A stretch of DNA of 59,713 bases, taken from positions 1 to 59,713 of IMG/VR virus record IMGVR_UViG_3300046665_000288; one strand, 5' to 3'. The notes under the pieces are model-generated. The model was not told the origin of the DNA. It ran no database searches and saw nothing but the letters and a program-made list of their open reading frames with translations. The stretch is from a virus. How positions within the stretch are numbered: position 1 is the stretch's first letter; every line of letters starts with the position of its first letter. This document shows, piece after piece, positions 37,045 through 44,530 of the stretch. Position numbers and translations under genes: made by a program.

Positions 37045-38831
37045 AATTCGCTGATCGACTGAAGGTAACTGCGAGCGGATTGAGCTCGCAAACGCTTGCG
37101 GTAGGCGCCGTGATCACTATGGGCGCTGCTGTCACCAACTGTCGCACGCTTGCCCAGGCGATCTCGGACGGCGCTGCTAATCCGTTCGCGATCAAAGTTG
37201 GCGACACCGGAGTCACGTTCAATATTGAGGACGGCACAGCGTGGCAGGATTGCGAGTGCACCATCAACAGCAACACGCAGATCACCGTCACCAAAATTCT
37301 GAACGGGTCAAACGGCACGAGCGCCGCGACGTTCACCAGCTCGACCCCTCAAGTGTACAACTGCGTGCCAAGCGACTGGCTGTCGCGCGTGCCCGTCGAT
37401 AATTTCCCGACGTCGTTCGTAACGTCGGTCCCCTTGACGCAAATCGGCACCGCGCACATGCCGCGCCAGCAGGTCGGCGGCAACCTGACGTTTTCGCCGA
37501 TGGCGGGGGCCGTCAAGGGATCGTACGCCGAATACCCGCTCGTTTATGACGGCTCCAGCACGCTGACTTTCGCTGGCTTCACCGAGCACGGCAGCTCGTT
37601 CGGCGTGCCGACTGCCGCAAACATCCCGTTTACCGTCTGGTTCTGGTACGACGGTTACACGTACTGGTGGAGTGGCAGTCAGGCCGCAACCCCGGTCGCC
37701 GTGGACCTACTCGCGCCGACCGCAGGCAGCGCGGCCGTAGCCAATGCGACGCCGTCCGTCGTGTCGATCTCCGCGTCCGAAACGCTGGACACGAATTTCG
37801 TACCGGCAGCGTCGGCTTTCACCGTGACCAATCACACGGTTCAAAGCGTGGCAGTGAACGGCGGAACGATCAGTCTCACGGTCACGCCCGCGTTTGCGTA
37901 TAACGATCCGGCGCAAACCGTCACGTACACGCAGCCCGCGACGAACGGTTTGCGCGACCTGGCAGGCAACCTGATGGCGTCGTTCTCGACCCCGCTGCCA
38001 ATCTCGAACGGCGTCGGCGCCCCCGTGACCGCGCCCGGCGCACCGACCATCGGAACCGCTGTTGCCGGCGACGGTTACGTCGACGTCGCATTTACCCCGC
38101 CGGCCTCGAATGGCGGGGCCGCGATCACCGGCTATACGGCTACGTTGTCGACCGGCGAGAGCGCCACCGGGACGTCGAGCCCGATTCGCGTCACGGCCGC
38201 AAACGGCACTGCGCGCACAGCCCACGTTACCGCAACCAACAGCGCCGGTACGTCGACGGCTTCGGCCGAGTCCAACAGCGTCACGCCAGCGTCGTCCGCA
38301 AACGGCAACGTGCGCTTAAATCGCGCCATCGCCAACTGCACCGAGTCGTCGGCGGCCCCGTGGACCTACACCGGAACAGGCGGCAGCGGCACAAACGGCA
38401 CGGTAGGCGCAATCTCCACCGTAAGCAAGCCGTCCGGCGTAAACGGCGCGGCCATTTTCAAAGTCAACGCGGTCGCAAACGATCTGATGGTTCAAATCAG
38501 CGCGACTTCTGTCGTGGACGCGTACACCGCCAACGATTGCATCTGGAATTCGGGCGGCACATGGAAGTACATTCCGCGTGGCGGGTCCGTCACATCGCCC
38601 GCAACTGCGGTCGCGGCGGCAACCAACGACCTCCTCAAGATTGAGCACACCAACGCTGATACGGCCGCTGATTTCGCGATCACCACGGTATTCAGCGTGT
38701 CCAAGGACAACGGGAATACGTGGACCCAGTTGGGAAGCGTAAACAACGGTCGCAAGCAGGCGTATTACGCCAAGGTTGTGCCGGCCGGTGCGTCCATATT
38801 GAGCTGCGTATCCGCGACGGGGTATGCATGA
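37041..38831 (+). CDS. Virion protein with SwmB and fibronectin type III domains
   Basis: 596 residues. N-terminal 225 residues are a beta-structured virion domain (FADRLKVTASGLSSQTLAVG ...). A SwmB-like domain follows (VVSISASETLDTNFVPAASA ... FAYNDPAQTVTYTQPATNGL then RDLAGNLMASF). Next a fibronectin type III domain (APTIGTAVAGDGYVDVAFTP ... ITGYTATLSTGESATGTSSP ... VTATNSAGTSTASAESNSV). The C-terminus is another beta domain. Ig-like domains on capsid or fibre proteins bind carbohydrates or cell surfaces. Its place in the head cluster suggests a capsid-borne adhesin. Confidence 0.75.
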   Translation: MKFADRLKVTASGLSSQTLAVGAVITMGAAVTNCRTLAQAISDGAANPFAIKVGDTGVTFNIEDGTAWQDCECTINSNTQITVTKILNGSNGTSAATFTSSTPQVYNCVPSDWLSRVPVDNFPTSFVTSVPLTQIGTAHMPRQQVGGNLTFSPMAGAVKGSYAEYPLVYDGSSTLTFAGFTEHGSSFGVPTAANIPFTVWFWYDGYTYWWSGSQAATPVAVDLLAPTAGSAAVANATPSVVSISASETLDTNFVPAASAFTVTNHTVQSVAVNGGTISLTVTPAFAYNDPAQTVTYTQPATNGLRDLAGNLMASFSTPLPISNGVGAPVTAPGAPTIGTAVAGDGYVDVAFTPPASNGGAAITGYTATLSTGESATGTSSPIRVTAANGTARTAHVTATNSAGTSTASAESNSVTPASSANGNVRLNRAIANCTESSAAPWTYTGTGGSGTNGTVGAISTVSKPSGVNGAAIFKVNAVANDLMVQISATSVVDAYTANDCIWNSGGTWKYIPRGGSVTSPATAVAAATNDLLKIEHTNADTAADFAITTVFSVSKDNGNTWTQLGSVNNGRKQAYYAKVVPAGASILSCVSATGYA

Positions 38832-39514
38832 CCGGCCCAATCCTGAGCGGTTCGCCGTTTCAGCGATACAGCGCAGCGACCGTCAATGTAGTCTGCGACG
38901 GCAACTCGCTGACGCAGGGCGTAGGCGCATTGAGCTCGCCGTATCCATCGCAACTCGGCGCAATGGATCCGCTAAAAGGCCTCGTCAACGTGACCAATCT
39001 TGGCGTCAGCGGTCAGACCACGGGGCAGATGACGTCTGCCGCAACTGACGTTGATGGGGCGTGGGTTTCTGGCAAAACGAACATCCTGATCGCCTGGGAA
39101 GGAACCAACAGCATCACAGGCGGGCAGCGAACGGCGGCGCAGGCTGCGCAGGAAATGACCGACTACATCGCCGCCCGACAGGCTGTTCAGCCGTGGATTG
39201 TCGTCCTCATGACTTGCCTTCCACGCCAGGCCGGCACCGAGGCGGCATCCGCGACGTTGAATGCGACGCTTGACGCATATAACGCACTGCTCAAGGCGAA
39301 TTACAAAACTATGGGCGCGCGCGCGATCGTCGATGTGCGACAGGCAGGCGGCCCCTTTGCTTTCGCCGACTATCTCGACGCCACGTTCACGGCGGCAGCG
39401 GCAACGGGGCTGTGGGCGTCGGGCGAGTCTCCGCATGTGCACTTGAGCGGCGCGGGATATTTCAAAGTGGCGCAAATGGTCGCGGCTGTCCTCAAGCGCC
39501 TACCGCGTCGATAA
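38828..39514 (+). CDS. SGNH/GDSL-type hydrolase in the head cluster
   Basis: 228 residues. NVVCDGNSLTQGVGALSSPY holds the nucleophile serine in a GxSLT block, NLGVSGQTTGQMTS the glycine, LIAWEGTNSITGG the asparagine (GTN), and SGESPHVHLSGAGYFKVAQM the histidine with a less usual spacing. So all four SGNH blocks are present. Likely an esterase acting on acetylated polysaccharide. Overlaps the Ig-like gene by four bases, so the two are made together and may work together on capsule or lipopolysaccharide. Confidence 0.82.
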   Translation: MTGPILSGSPFQRYSAATVNVVCDGNSLTQGVGALSSPYPSQLGAMDPLKGLVNVTNLGVSGQTTGQMTSAATDVDGAWVSGKTNILIAWEGTNSITGGQRTAAQAAQEMTDYIAARQAVQPWIVVLMTCLPRQAGTEAASATLNATLDAYNALLKANYKTMGARAIVDVRQAGGPFAFADYLDATFTAAAATGLWASGESPHVHLSGAGYFKVAQMVAAVLKRLPRR

Positions 39515-39523
39515 GGAGATCGC

Positions 39524-40540
39524 ATGCTTGCATTTAACGCGGTAGGCATGGATGCTGTAGCGATGAGCGGCGCAAGTTCGTCCTCTGGCGTCTCGGCAGA
39601 CCTCGCCGTCGCTTACTCGGTAGGAGGGGCGATATCGTCGGATCTCGCGGTATCGTATGCCCTGCGCGCCGCGGCTTCTTCCGATCTCGCGGCACTGTAT
39701 GCAGTACGGGCCCAGGTGTCGACGGATCTCGGCGCCGCGTTCACGGTCAATGGGCGAGTGGGCTCTGACCTGGCCGGAGCTTATGCTGTACGTGATCGGG
39801 TCTCCGCCGAGCTTGTCGCGGCATACTCCGTCCAGGCACTCGTGATGGCGTCGGTCTCGGCGTCGCTTTCGGCTGCATACGCTGTCTGTGCATCGGTGTC
39901 GCGCGACCTGGTTTGCGCTTTCGCTGTCGAAGCGCCAGAGGAGTACGTCCGCGCGCCGCTCGGAGCGCCGTGCAGCCGTGGCTTGCCGGCGTATCCGGAA
40001 ACTGTCAGGCGTATCGGACTGGCGGAATCTGCGATCTCGCTAGACGCCGCTCGCCGCGCGGCCAGGGTCGACGGCGATGAACTCGACGACGACATTCTGA
40101 CCGCAGCGGTGGCATACACCGAGGCAGCGGAGCACTTGACTGGACGAGCCTTCGTCCAGGGCCCATGGAAAGCCGGCTATCGCGCCTTCGCCGCAGAGAT
40201 GATCCTGCCTAAGCCGCCGCTCGTGAGCGTGACGCGGGTGACGTTTTACGACCCAAGTGGCGTGCAGCGGACGTTGGATCCTCAGGACTACTTTGTTGAC
40301 GTCGACGCGGAGCCGGCGGTTCTCACCCCGGCGCCGGGTCGCACTTGGCCCGCAGCTCTCGATCGAGCGAACACAATCGAAGTGCAGTACGCGGCGGGCT
40401 ACGGGCTGACTGAAGCAAGCGTGCCGAAGGCGGTCAAGCAATACGTGAGCGCTCGGGTGCAGCAGCAATTCTCGCCTGTCTCCACCGCCAAAGACGCGAA
40501 CTTCGATCGGCTGCTTGACGGCCTGACGGTCTATTTATGA
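39524..40540 (+). CDS. Head-tail connector with N-terminal 14-residue repeats
   Basis: 338 residues. The C-terminal ~185 residues (AARVDGDELDDDILTAAVAY ... EAAEHLTGRAFVQGPWKAGY ... YFVDVDAEPAVLTPAPGRTW ... IEVQYAAGYGLTEASVPKAV) are a gp6/YqbG-type head-tail connector. The first ~150 residues are eight tandem units of 14 residues with consensus S.DLA.AY.V....: SADLAVAYSVGGAI, SSDLAVSYALRAAA, SSDLAALYAVRAQV, STDLGAAFTVNGRV, GSDLAGAYAVRDRV and so on. This repeat is not part of the connector family. It may form a beta-solenoid-like stalk or collar whisker. Confidence 0.85.
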   Translation: MLAFNAVGMDAVAMSGASSSSGVSADLAVAYSVGGAISSDLAVSYALRAAASSDLAALYAVRAQVSTDLGAAFTVNGRVGSDLAGAYAVRDRVSAELVAAYSVQALVMASVSASLSAAYAVCASVSRDLVCAFAVEAPEEYVRAPLGAPCSRGLPAYPETVRRIGLAESAISLDAARRAARVDGDELDDDILTAAVAYTEAAEHLTGRAFVQGPWKAGYRAFAAEMILPKPPLVSVTRVTFYDPSGVQRTLDPQDYFVDVDAEPAVLTPAPGRTWPAALDRANTIEVQYAAGYGLTEASVPKAVKQYVSARVQQQFSPVSTAKDANFDRLLDGLTVYL

Positions 40541-40836
40541 ATCATCGAATCACACTTCTCCGCCGCACCGCCGGCGTCGACTCTGTCGGCCAGCCCATCA
40601 CCGATTGGGCCAACGTCGCGACGGTCTGGGCCCATGTGCTTTTCCAAAGCGGCGCCGAGGTGCTGCGCGCGAATGCCGATGTCTCGGTCAAGCGCGCGTC
40701 GATTCGCATCCGGGCCCGTACCGACATTGATGCAAGTTGGCGTGTGCGGTATGCCGGCGAAGAGTACGACATCAAGTCGGCGCTGCCGGATGTCGATCAT
40801 TCGTTCATGTTCCTGGTTGCCGAGAGTGCGAAATGA
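40537..40836 (+). CDS. Head closure protein (gp16-type)
   Basis: 99 residues. NHRITLLRRTAGVDSVGQPI ... TVWAHVLFQSGAEVLRANAD ... DIDASWRVRYAGEEYDIKSA matches the phage head closure family, which seals the portal after packaging. Overlaps the connector gene by four bases and the next gene likewise. Confidence 0.9.
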   Translation: MNHRITLLRRTAGVDSVGQPITDWANVATVWAHVLFQSGAEVLRANADVSVKRASIRIRARTDIDASWRVRYAGEEYDIKSALPDVDHSFMFLVAESAK

Positions 40837-41327
40837 TCCGGTTCGACGTATCCAGCTTGATGGACGCAGTGGCGCAGACCATCGAGCAGGCCACTCCGGA
40901 CGAAGCGGCGCTTCGAGCGGCCACCTTCGCCGGCGCCGAGGTCTTTCGGGATGAGGCGAAGCGCAACGCCCAGTCGCATATCCAGACAGGAACGATCTGG
41001 CGTTCGATCATCGTGAAGCGGATCGAAGAGGAGTCTAACGGCGCGACACGCCAAGTCTACAAGGTGACGGTTCGCAAAGGCCGATACGGCGGCGATGACG
41101 GGTACTACTGGCGCTTTGTGGAGTTCGGTCACCGTTTCGTCCCGAAGAAGAAAAAGAAAAACACCACCTGGAAGGCGCACCGACGCGCGGCCGAGCTGGA
41201 ATACGGCACGGCGTCCGCGCCAGCCTATCCATTCATGCGCCCAGCATACGACTCGAAGCGTCAGGAGGCCGTGGACGCGATGAGTAAAACGCTGCGCGAG
41301 CAACTTGAAAGGAATTCAAGCACATGA
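40833..41327 (+). CDS. HK97 gp10-type tail-joining protein
   Basis: 164 residues. RAATFAGAEVFRDEAKRNAQ ... IQTGTIWRSIIVKRIEEESN ... YYWRFVEFGHRFVPKKKKKN ... PAYPFMRPAYDSKRQEAVDA is the gp10 family signature (FVE.GT/H, P.PF.RPA). It joins the completed head to the tail terminator. ATG 40833 overlaps the previous stop. Confidence 0.92.
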   Translation: MIRFDVSSLMDAVAQTIEQATPDEAALRAATFAGAEVFRDEAKRNAQSHIQTGTIWRSIIVKRIEEESNGATRQVYKVTVRKGRYGGDDGYYWRFVEFGHRFVPKKKKKNTTWKAHRRAAELEYGTASAPAYPFMRPAYDSKRQEAVDAMSKTLREQLERNSST

Positions 41328-41674
41328 CGGCCGAAGAGCAAGTCTATGCGGTCCTAAAAGATCTGTTCGGTGGGCGCTTCTTTCCTGATGTGGCTCCGAG
41401 CGGCACTGAGGTCCCGTACGGCACGTATCAGGCGGTCGGCGGCGAGCCTATGAACTTCCTAAGTGGCGACAGGCCTGGCAAGACCAACACCCGTATGCAG
41501 GTCAACGTGTGGGCTGCAACGCGGGTCGAGGCATCCGCGCTCGGCGCGCAGGCCGAGGATGCGCTCCGTGCCGCAACCGCATTGCAAACCGAAGTACTGA
41601 CAGGGCGTATCGCCACCTACGACGAAACCACGCAGTACCGCGGGACCATGCAGGACTTCTCCCTCTGGTCCTGA
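41324..41674 (+). CDS. Tail completion/terminator protein (DUF3168)
   Basis: 116 residues. AEEQVYAVLKDLFGGRFFPD ... VPYGTYQAVGGEPMNFLSGD ... MQVNVWAATRVEASALGAQA ... DETTQYRGTMQDFSLWS fits DUF3168, the tail terminator ring that caps the tail tube. Overlaps gp10-type gene. Confidence 0.9.
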   Translation: MTAEEQVYAVLKDLFGGRFFPDVAPSGTEVPYGTYQAVGGEPMNFLSGDRPGKTNTRMQVNVWAATRVEASALGAQAEDALRAATALQTEVLTGRIATYDETTQYRGTMQDFSLWS

Positions 41675-41693
41675 GTTAGACCACTTCACATAG

Positions 41694-41717
41694 AACCGCC
41701 TTCGGGCGGTTTTTTTA
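41694..41717 (+). terminator. Intrinsic terminator (UUCG tetraloop)
   Basis: AACCGCC (41694-41700), TTCG, GGCGGTT (41705-41711), then T to 41717. Same design, with a shared CTTCACA upstream, as the terminator at 46369-46394. Confidence 0.9.
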
Positions 41718-41738
41718 TTGCCCGGAGACGGGCGCAAC

Positions 41739-41759
41739 AGCCCGGTCACGGGCTTTTTT
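41739..41759 (+). terminator. Second terminator before the tail tube gene
   Basis: AGCCCG (41739-41744), GTCA, CGGGCT (41749-41754), then TTTTT. Two terminators in tandem within 66 bp separate head and tail genes. Confidence 0.8.
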
Positions 41760-41778
41760 CCTTTGAAAGGCCCATTCA

Positions 41779-42426
41779 ATGGCTATTTCCGTTCCTAACG
41801 GTGCTGCCTTCGCAGTCGCTTCCGCATACGCGGCCTCGATCAACGTCACCGCGGCGAGCAACGCCAGCGAGTGCGTGTTGACCACTGCTGCCAACACCTA
41901 CGCGGTCGGTGACTTCGTGGAATTGACCAGCACGTGGCCGCGGGCCAACGGCCGCGTCTTCCGCGTGAAGGCAGCTGCGAGCACGAGCGTGACGCTCGAA
42001 GGCTTCGACACCACCTCGACGAAGATTTTCCCGGCCGGAGCCGGCACGGGCTCGGTGCGCAAGATCTCGACCTGGGTGCCGATCCCGTACATGAAGTCGT
42101 TCGAAGTCTCTGGCGGCGATCCGAAGTACAACACCGAGGAATTCCTCGATTACCCGGACGAGATCCAGGTGCCGAACGGATTCTCCGCTACCTCGGTGAC
42201 GATGACTATCGCCGACGACCAGACCCTGCCGCACCACGCTGTGCTGCAGGCCGCCACCGACAACCAGACCCAGACCGCAGTGCGCGCTGTGCTGCCGACC
42301 GGTGCGACGCTGCTTTATAGCGGGCTGCTGGGTTTCAATCCGACCCCGACCATGGGCAAGGGTAACGCGATGGTCGTCAAGTGCGGCATGGCGCTGACGG
42401 GCCGCCCGGTCCGCTACGCGTCCTAA
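41779..42426 (+). CDS. Major tail tube protein
   Basis: 215 residues. Starts MAISVPNGAAFAVASAYAAS; LTTAANTYAVGDFVELTSTW and STKIFPAGAGTGSVRKISTW then MKSFEVSGGDPKYNTEEFLD, YPDEIQVPNGFSATSVTMTI are typical of lambda gpV-like tube proteins of Burkholderiales phages. It lacks a C-terminal Ig-like domain. GAAAGG precedes the ATG. Forms the tail tube hexamers. Confidence 0.9.
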   Translation: MAISVPNGAAFAVASAYAASINVTAASNASECVLTTAANTYAVGDFVELTSTWPRANGRVFRVKAAASTSVTLEGFDTTSTKIFPAGAGTGSVRKISTWVPIPYMKSFEVSGGDPKYNTEEFLDYPDEIQVPNGFSATSVTMTIADDQTLPHHAVLQAATDNQTQTAVRAVLPTGATLLYSGLLGFNPTPTMGKGNAMVVKCGMALTGRPVRYAS

Positions 42427-42475
42427 TCCCGTTTTGCCAGGCTGGCGTCGACATTCGTTGGCGTCGGCCATTTAC

Positions 42476-42505
42476 GCCTGCAGGTAGCTCCTGCAGGCCT
42501 TTTTA
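42476..42505 (+). terminator. Intrinsic terminator after the tail tube gene
   Basis: GCCTGCAGG (42476-42484), loop TAGCT, CCTGCAGGC (42490-42498), CTTTTTAT. Perfect 9-bp stem. Likely keeps tube mRNA high relative to chaperones. Confidence 0.88.
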
Positions 42506-42529
42506 TCCCTACTTCGAAAGAGAAAAACC

Positions 42530-42955
42530 ATGGCACAGAAAATCAAGCTGGGCAATCGCCCGAAATCGTTCGCGCGCACCATCACCTTCGCCATGCTGGA
42601 AGGCGGGGAGGGGCGAATGGAAGTGACATACAAATACCGCAGCCGCAAGGAACTGGCCAAACTGACGGACGAGGTCCAGGCCGCCGCTCAGGCGCAGCAC
42701 GAGGCGGATATCGAGGCGATCAAGGCGAAGGCCGAGAAGAAGGAGCCGATCGAGCACTTGAAGCAGGTCGACCTGCTGGACCGCGACATCTCGCTGCAGG
42801 TGGATTACCTGATGCAGGTAGTCGAAGGCTGGGACCTGGATGAGAAATTCGATCGTTCCGCCGTCGAGCAGCTCGCCGACGAGGTGCCGGCCGCGATCAC
42901 GGCGGCCATCGAAACGTACCGCAAAGCGATCAACGAAGGCCGCGTGGGAAACTGA
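42530..42955 (+). CDS. Tail assembly chaperone (gpG-like)
   Basis: 141 residues. MAQKIKLGNRPKSFARTITF ... MEVTYKYRSRKELAKLTDEV ... LMQVVEGWDLDEKFDRSAVE is the usual tail chaperone profile. The last codons GTG GGA AAC TGA contain a slippery G GGA AAC heptamer in phase (42946-42952). A -1 shift there reads through to the next frame, giving a 245-residue G-T fusion as in lambda. Coats and folds the tape measure. Confidence 0.9.
   Translation: MAQKIKLGNRPKSFARTITFAMLEGGEGRMEVTYKYRSRKELAKLTDEVQAAAQAQHEADIEAIKAKAEKKEPIEHLKQVDLLDRDISLQVDYLMQVVEGWDLDEKFDRSAVEQLADEVPAAITAAIETYRKAINEGRVGN
42946..42952 (+). other. Programmed -1 ribosomal frameshift site
   Basis: GGGAAAC in zero-frame phase G GGA AAC, directly before the TGA at 42953-42955. 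After a -1 slip reading continues CTG ACG GCG GCG GCC CGG GCC ATG TAC and enters the 42973 frame without a stop. Lambda uses GGGAAAG in the same place. Confidence 0.9.
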
Positions 42956-42972
42956 CGGCGGCGGCCCGGGCC

Positions 42973-43266
42973 ATGTACACCCCGCCGCCAAGTGAGCATG
43001 AGTTGGCGGCGTCGGGCATGACTGCAGAGGACCTTGAGTGTGACCCCGTTGAGATATGGCCCGAAAATCAGCAGGCTTACTTCCTGTTCGCAGATCTCAG
43101 GACGCAGTGGCGAATGGGCATGGGGGGCGCGTGCGGCTTGGACTACATGGTGCTGTACGCGAAGCTGGATCGGATGGGGCTAACACGCGAAGAAACCGAC
43201 GAGCTCGAGCAGGACGTCAGGGCAATGGAGTTTGAGGCCCTATCGGCGATGACCGAGCGTGAGTGA
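42973..43266 (+). CDS. gpT-like part of the tail chaperone fusion (DUF1799)
   Basis: 97 residues from the internal ATG, but probably made only as the frameshift extension from 42952. PPSEHELAASGMTAEDLECD then NQQAYFLFADLRTQWRMGMG with GLDYMVLYAKLDRMGLTREE matches DUF1799, the usual T half in this phage group. The frame from 42952 to 42973 has no stop. It has no ribosome site of its own. Binds the tail tube and tape measure during tail assembly. Confidence 0.88.
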   Translation: MYTPPPSEHELAASGMTAEDLECDPVEIWPENQQAYFLFADLRTQWRMGMGGACGLDYMVLYAKLDRMGLTREETDELEQDVRAMEFEALSAMTERE

Positions 43267-43306
43267 TGCGGCAGAAACGCCACCCCATCAGCAGGTCAAC
43301 ACTAAG

Positions 43307-43873
43307 TCAACTGTCTGAGGTCCTTTTTGTGACCTTGCGTGTGATGCGCGGTTGCGCCGGTTTGGCGCTGCTGGTGATAGTTGCTCTAGCCAGAGCAGCT
43401 AATCGCTGCACCACCCATGGGGGCGACCACGAGCTGCCCTGAATGCGTTCTGTAACGATTGCCGCGTCTGGCCGAACGATACCCTCGGAAGCTTGCATAG
43501 CTGTTCGAAACTCTTCCATCGTCGCTCCAGGAAGTATTGGAGCATACAAAACCTGAGGTGCATCTGGATTCAGACCAGCCACGAAGACCTTGGCCAACAT
43601 CTCATCGTACGCGACCCCTTGCTGTTCGGCGAGGTCCTTGATAAGTGTTGTGAGATACCAAGTCAGTTCGCTTTCTGGCGGATGGGGAGGTGCCGTCCTG
43701 GGCTCGGAGGCTGGCGGGCCGTCAAGTTTAAGGGCCCATTCTAGGCGCTGGACGATCTCAGCATTCATGCTGCGACCGTTCTGTTTGGCTAGCTCGGCTA
43801 TGCGGTCACGCATGCCCTCTGGTAGCCGTACGACGAACTGTTCTGCGGTGCGGCTCGGTGATTTTGTGCTCAT
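43307..43873 (-). CDS. Mnt/Arc-family repressor of the immI-like cassette
   Basis: 188 residues. [20 protein letters not shown] then [20 protein letters not shown] is a ribbon-helix-helix unit as in Arc and Mnt. The rest is a longer domain ([20 protein letters not shown] ... [20 protein letters not shown]) that Mnt does not have. It is divergent from a second Arc-like gene over operators with two GCAAAGTGCGA copies. The order and orientation match mnt of P22, which keeps the antirepressor off in lysogens. Confidence 0.8.
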   Translation of the reverse strand: MSTKSPSRTAEQFVVRLPEGMRDRIAELAKQNGRSMNAEIVQRLEWALKLDGPPASEPRTAPPHPPESELTWYLTTLIKDLAEQQGVAYDEMLAKVFVAGLNPDAPQVLYAPILPGATMEEFRTAMQASEGIVRPDAAIVTERIQGSSWSPPWVVQRLAALARATITSSAKPAQPRITRKVTKRTSDS

Positions 43874-43888
43874 TTCCGCAACGTACTA

Positions 43889-43947
43889 GCAAAGTGCGAT
43901 ATTTTCAATGATATGTAGTTGCGATCATCGCAAAGTGCGAGTATAGT
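43889..43947 (+). promoter_or_regulatory. Divergent operator/promoter of the immI-like cassette
   Basis: GCAAAGTGCGA occurs at 43889-43899 and 43930-43940, 41 bp apart (about four helical turns). The rightward promoter TTGCGA (43919-43924), 17 bases, TATAGT (43942-43947) overlaps the second copy. So a repressor bound there would shut the arc-like/antirepressor transcript. The first copy is near the start of the Mnt-like gene. Confidence 0.8.
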
Positions 43948-43979
43948 TTGGGACATTGACACAGCGAAAGGAGGTAAGC

Positions 43980-44144
43980 ATGGCTCAGGACACGACGCCC
44001 GTTCAGATTCAAATCCGTACGAGTGCTGAAAACAAAGATTGGCTGAAGCGAGCAGCTGATGCGCAAGAGCGCTCGGTGAACTGGCTCATCCATAAGATGT
44101 TCACGGACGCGCGGCTGGCTGAACAGGCTAAGCAGAATGCGTAG
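43980..44144 (+). CDS. Arc-like ribbon-helix-helix repressor, 54 residues
   Basis: AQDTTPVQIQIRTSAENKDW then LKRAADAQERSVNWLIHKMF: a compact ribbon-helix-helix, close in size to P22 Arc (53 residues). AAAGGAGG precedes the ATG at 43980. It is first on the rightward transcript and, as in P22, would damp transcription of the antirepressor after the first burst. Confidence 0.86.
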   Translation: MAQDTTPVQIQIRTSAENKDWLKRAADAQERSVNWLIHKMFTDARLAEQAKQNA

Positions 44145-44151
44145 ACGGAAA

Positions 44152-44219
44152 GAAAAAAGCCCTGATCGGCTTGGCGGCAGGATCAGGGCTCTTGATGAAA
44201 CCACTCTCAAATGGAATCG
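44152..44219 (-). ncRNA. sar-like antisense RNA (about 67 nt)
   Basis: On the minus strand TTGACT (44249-44254), 17 bases, TAGGAT (44226-44231) is a good promoter; start near 44219. The transcript runs to a terminator made of AGCCCTGATC (44181-44190 complement), its partner at 44158-44167 and six U from the A run 44153-44158. The product would be about 67 nt and antisense to the region just before the ATG at 44222, including its ribosome site. P22 sar RNA has the same place between arc and ant, the same sense, about the same size (69 nt). No sequence identity is claimed. Confidence 0.72.
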
Positions 44220-44221
44220 AA

Positions 44222-44530
44222 ATGAATCCTACTTCTAAACAGGAAAAGAGTCAACAAGAGTCAGCGGGGCGCCGCGGCTTCTTGCGTAAATTTGGCGCTG
44301 CGGCTGGCGCTGTGATCGTGACAGCGGGCGTGGTGCACGCAGCGCCGGCCGTTTCGGCCCGCAGGGACGAGCTCGAAGCCCTCACGCCGCAACAGCGCTT
44401 GCTGCTGGCTCAGTTGAACGAGATGACGGACCAGGCGCAAAAGTTCATCTACGACATGGCGGAGTTCAACGCTCGTACGTTCCCGCGTGAGTTCCCGAAC
44501 GTGACCGTGATGCCGCGAGGTTCGGTATGA
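44222..44530 (+). CDS. Tat-signal protein inside the antirepressor operon
   Basis: 102 residues. GRRGFLRKFGAAAGAVIVTA then GVVHAAPA is a twin-arginine signal (RRxFL) with a cleavage site near APA. The mature part is short and helical (LTPQQRLLLAQLNEMTDQAQ). Export through Tat of a folded small protein from an antirepressor operon is unusual. Start ATG 44222 lies over the sar-like promoter; an ATG at 44195 is possible. Its stop overlaps the antirepressor start, so its translation should control that gene. Confidence 0.72.
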   Translation: MNPTSKQEKSQQESAGRRGFLRKFGAAAGAVIVTAGVVHAAPAVSARRDELEALTPQQRLLLAQLNEMTDQAQKFIYDMAEFNARTFPREFPNVTVMPRGSV

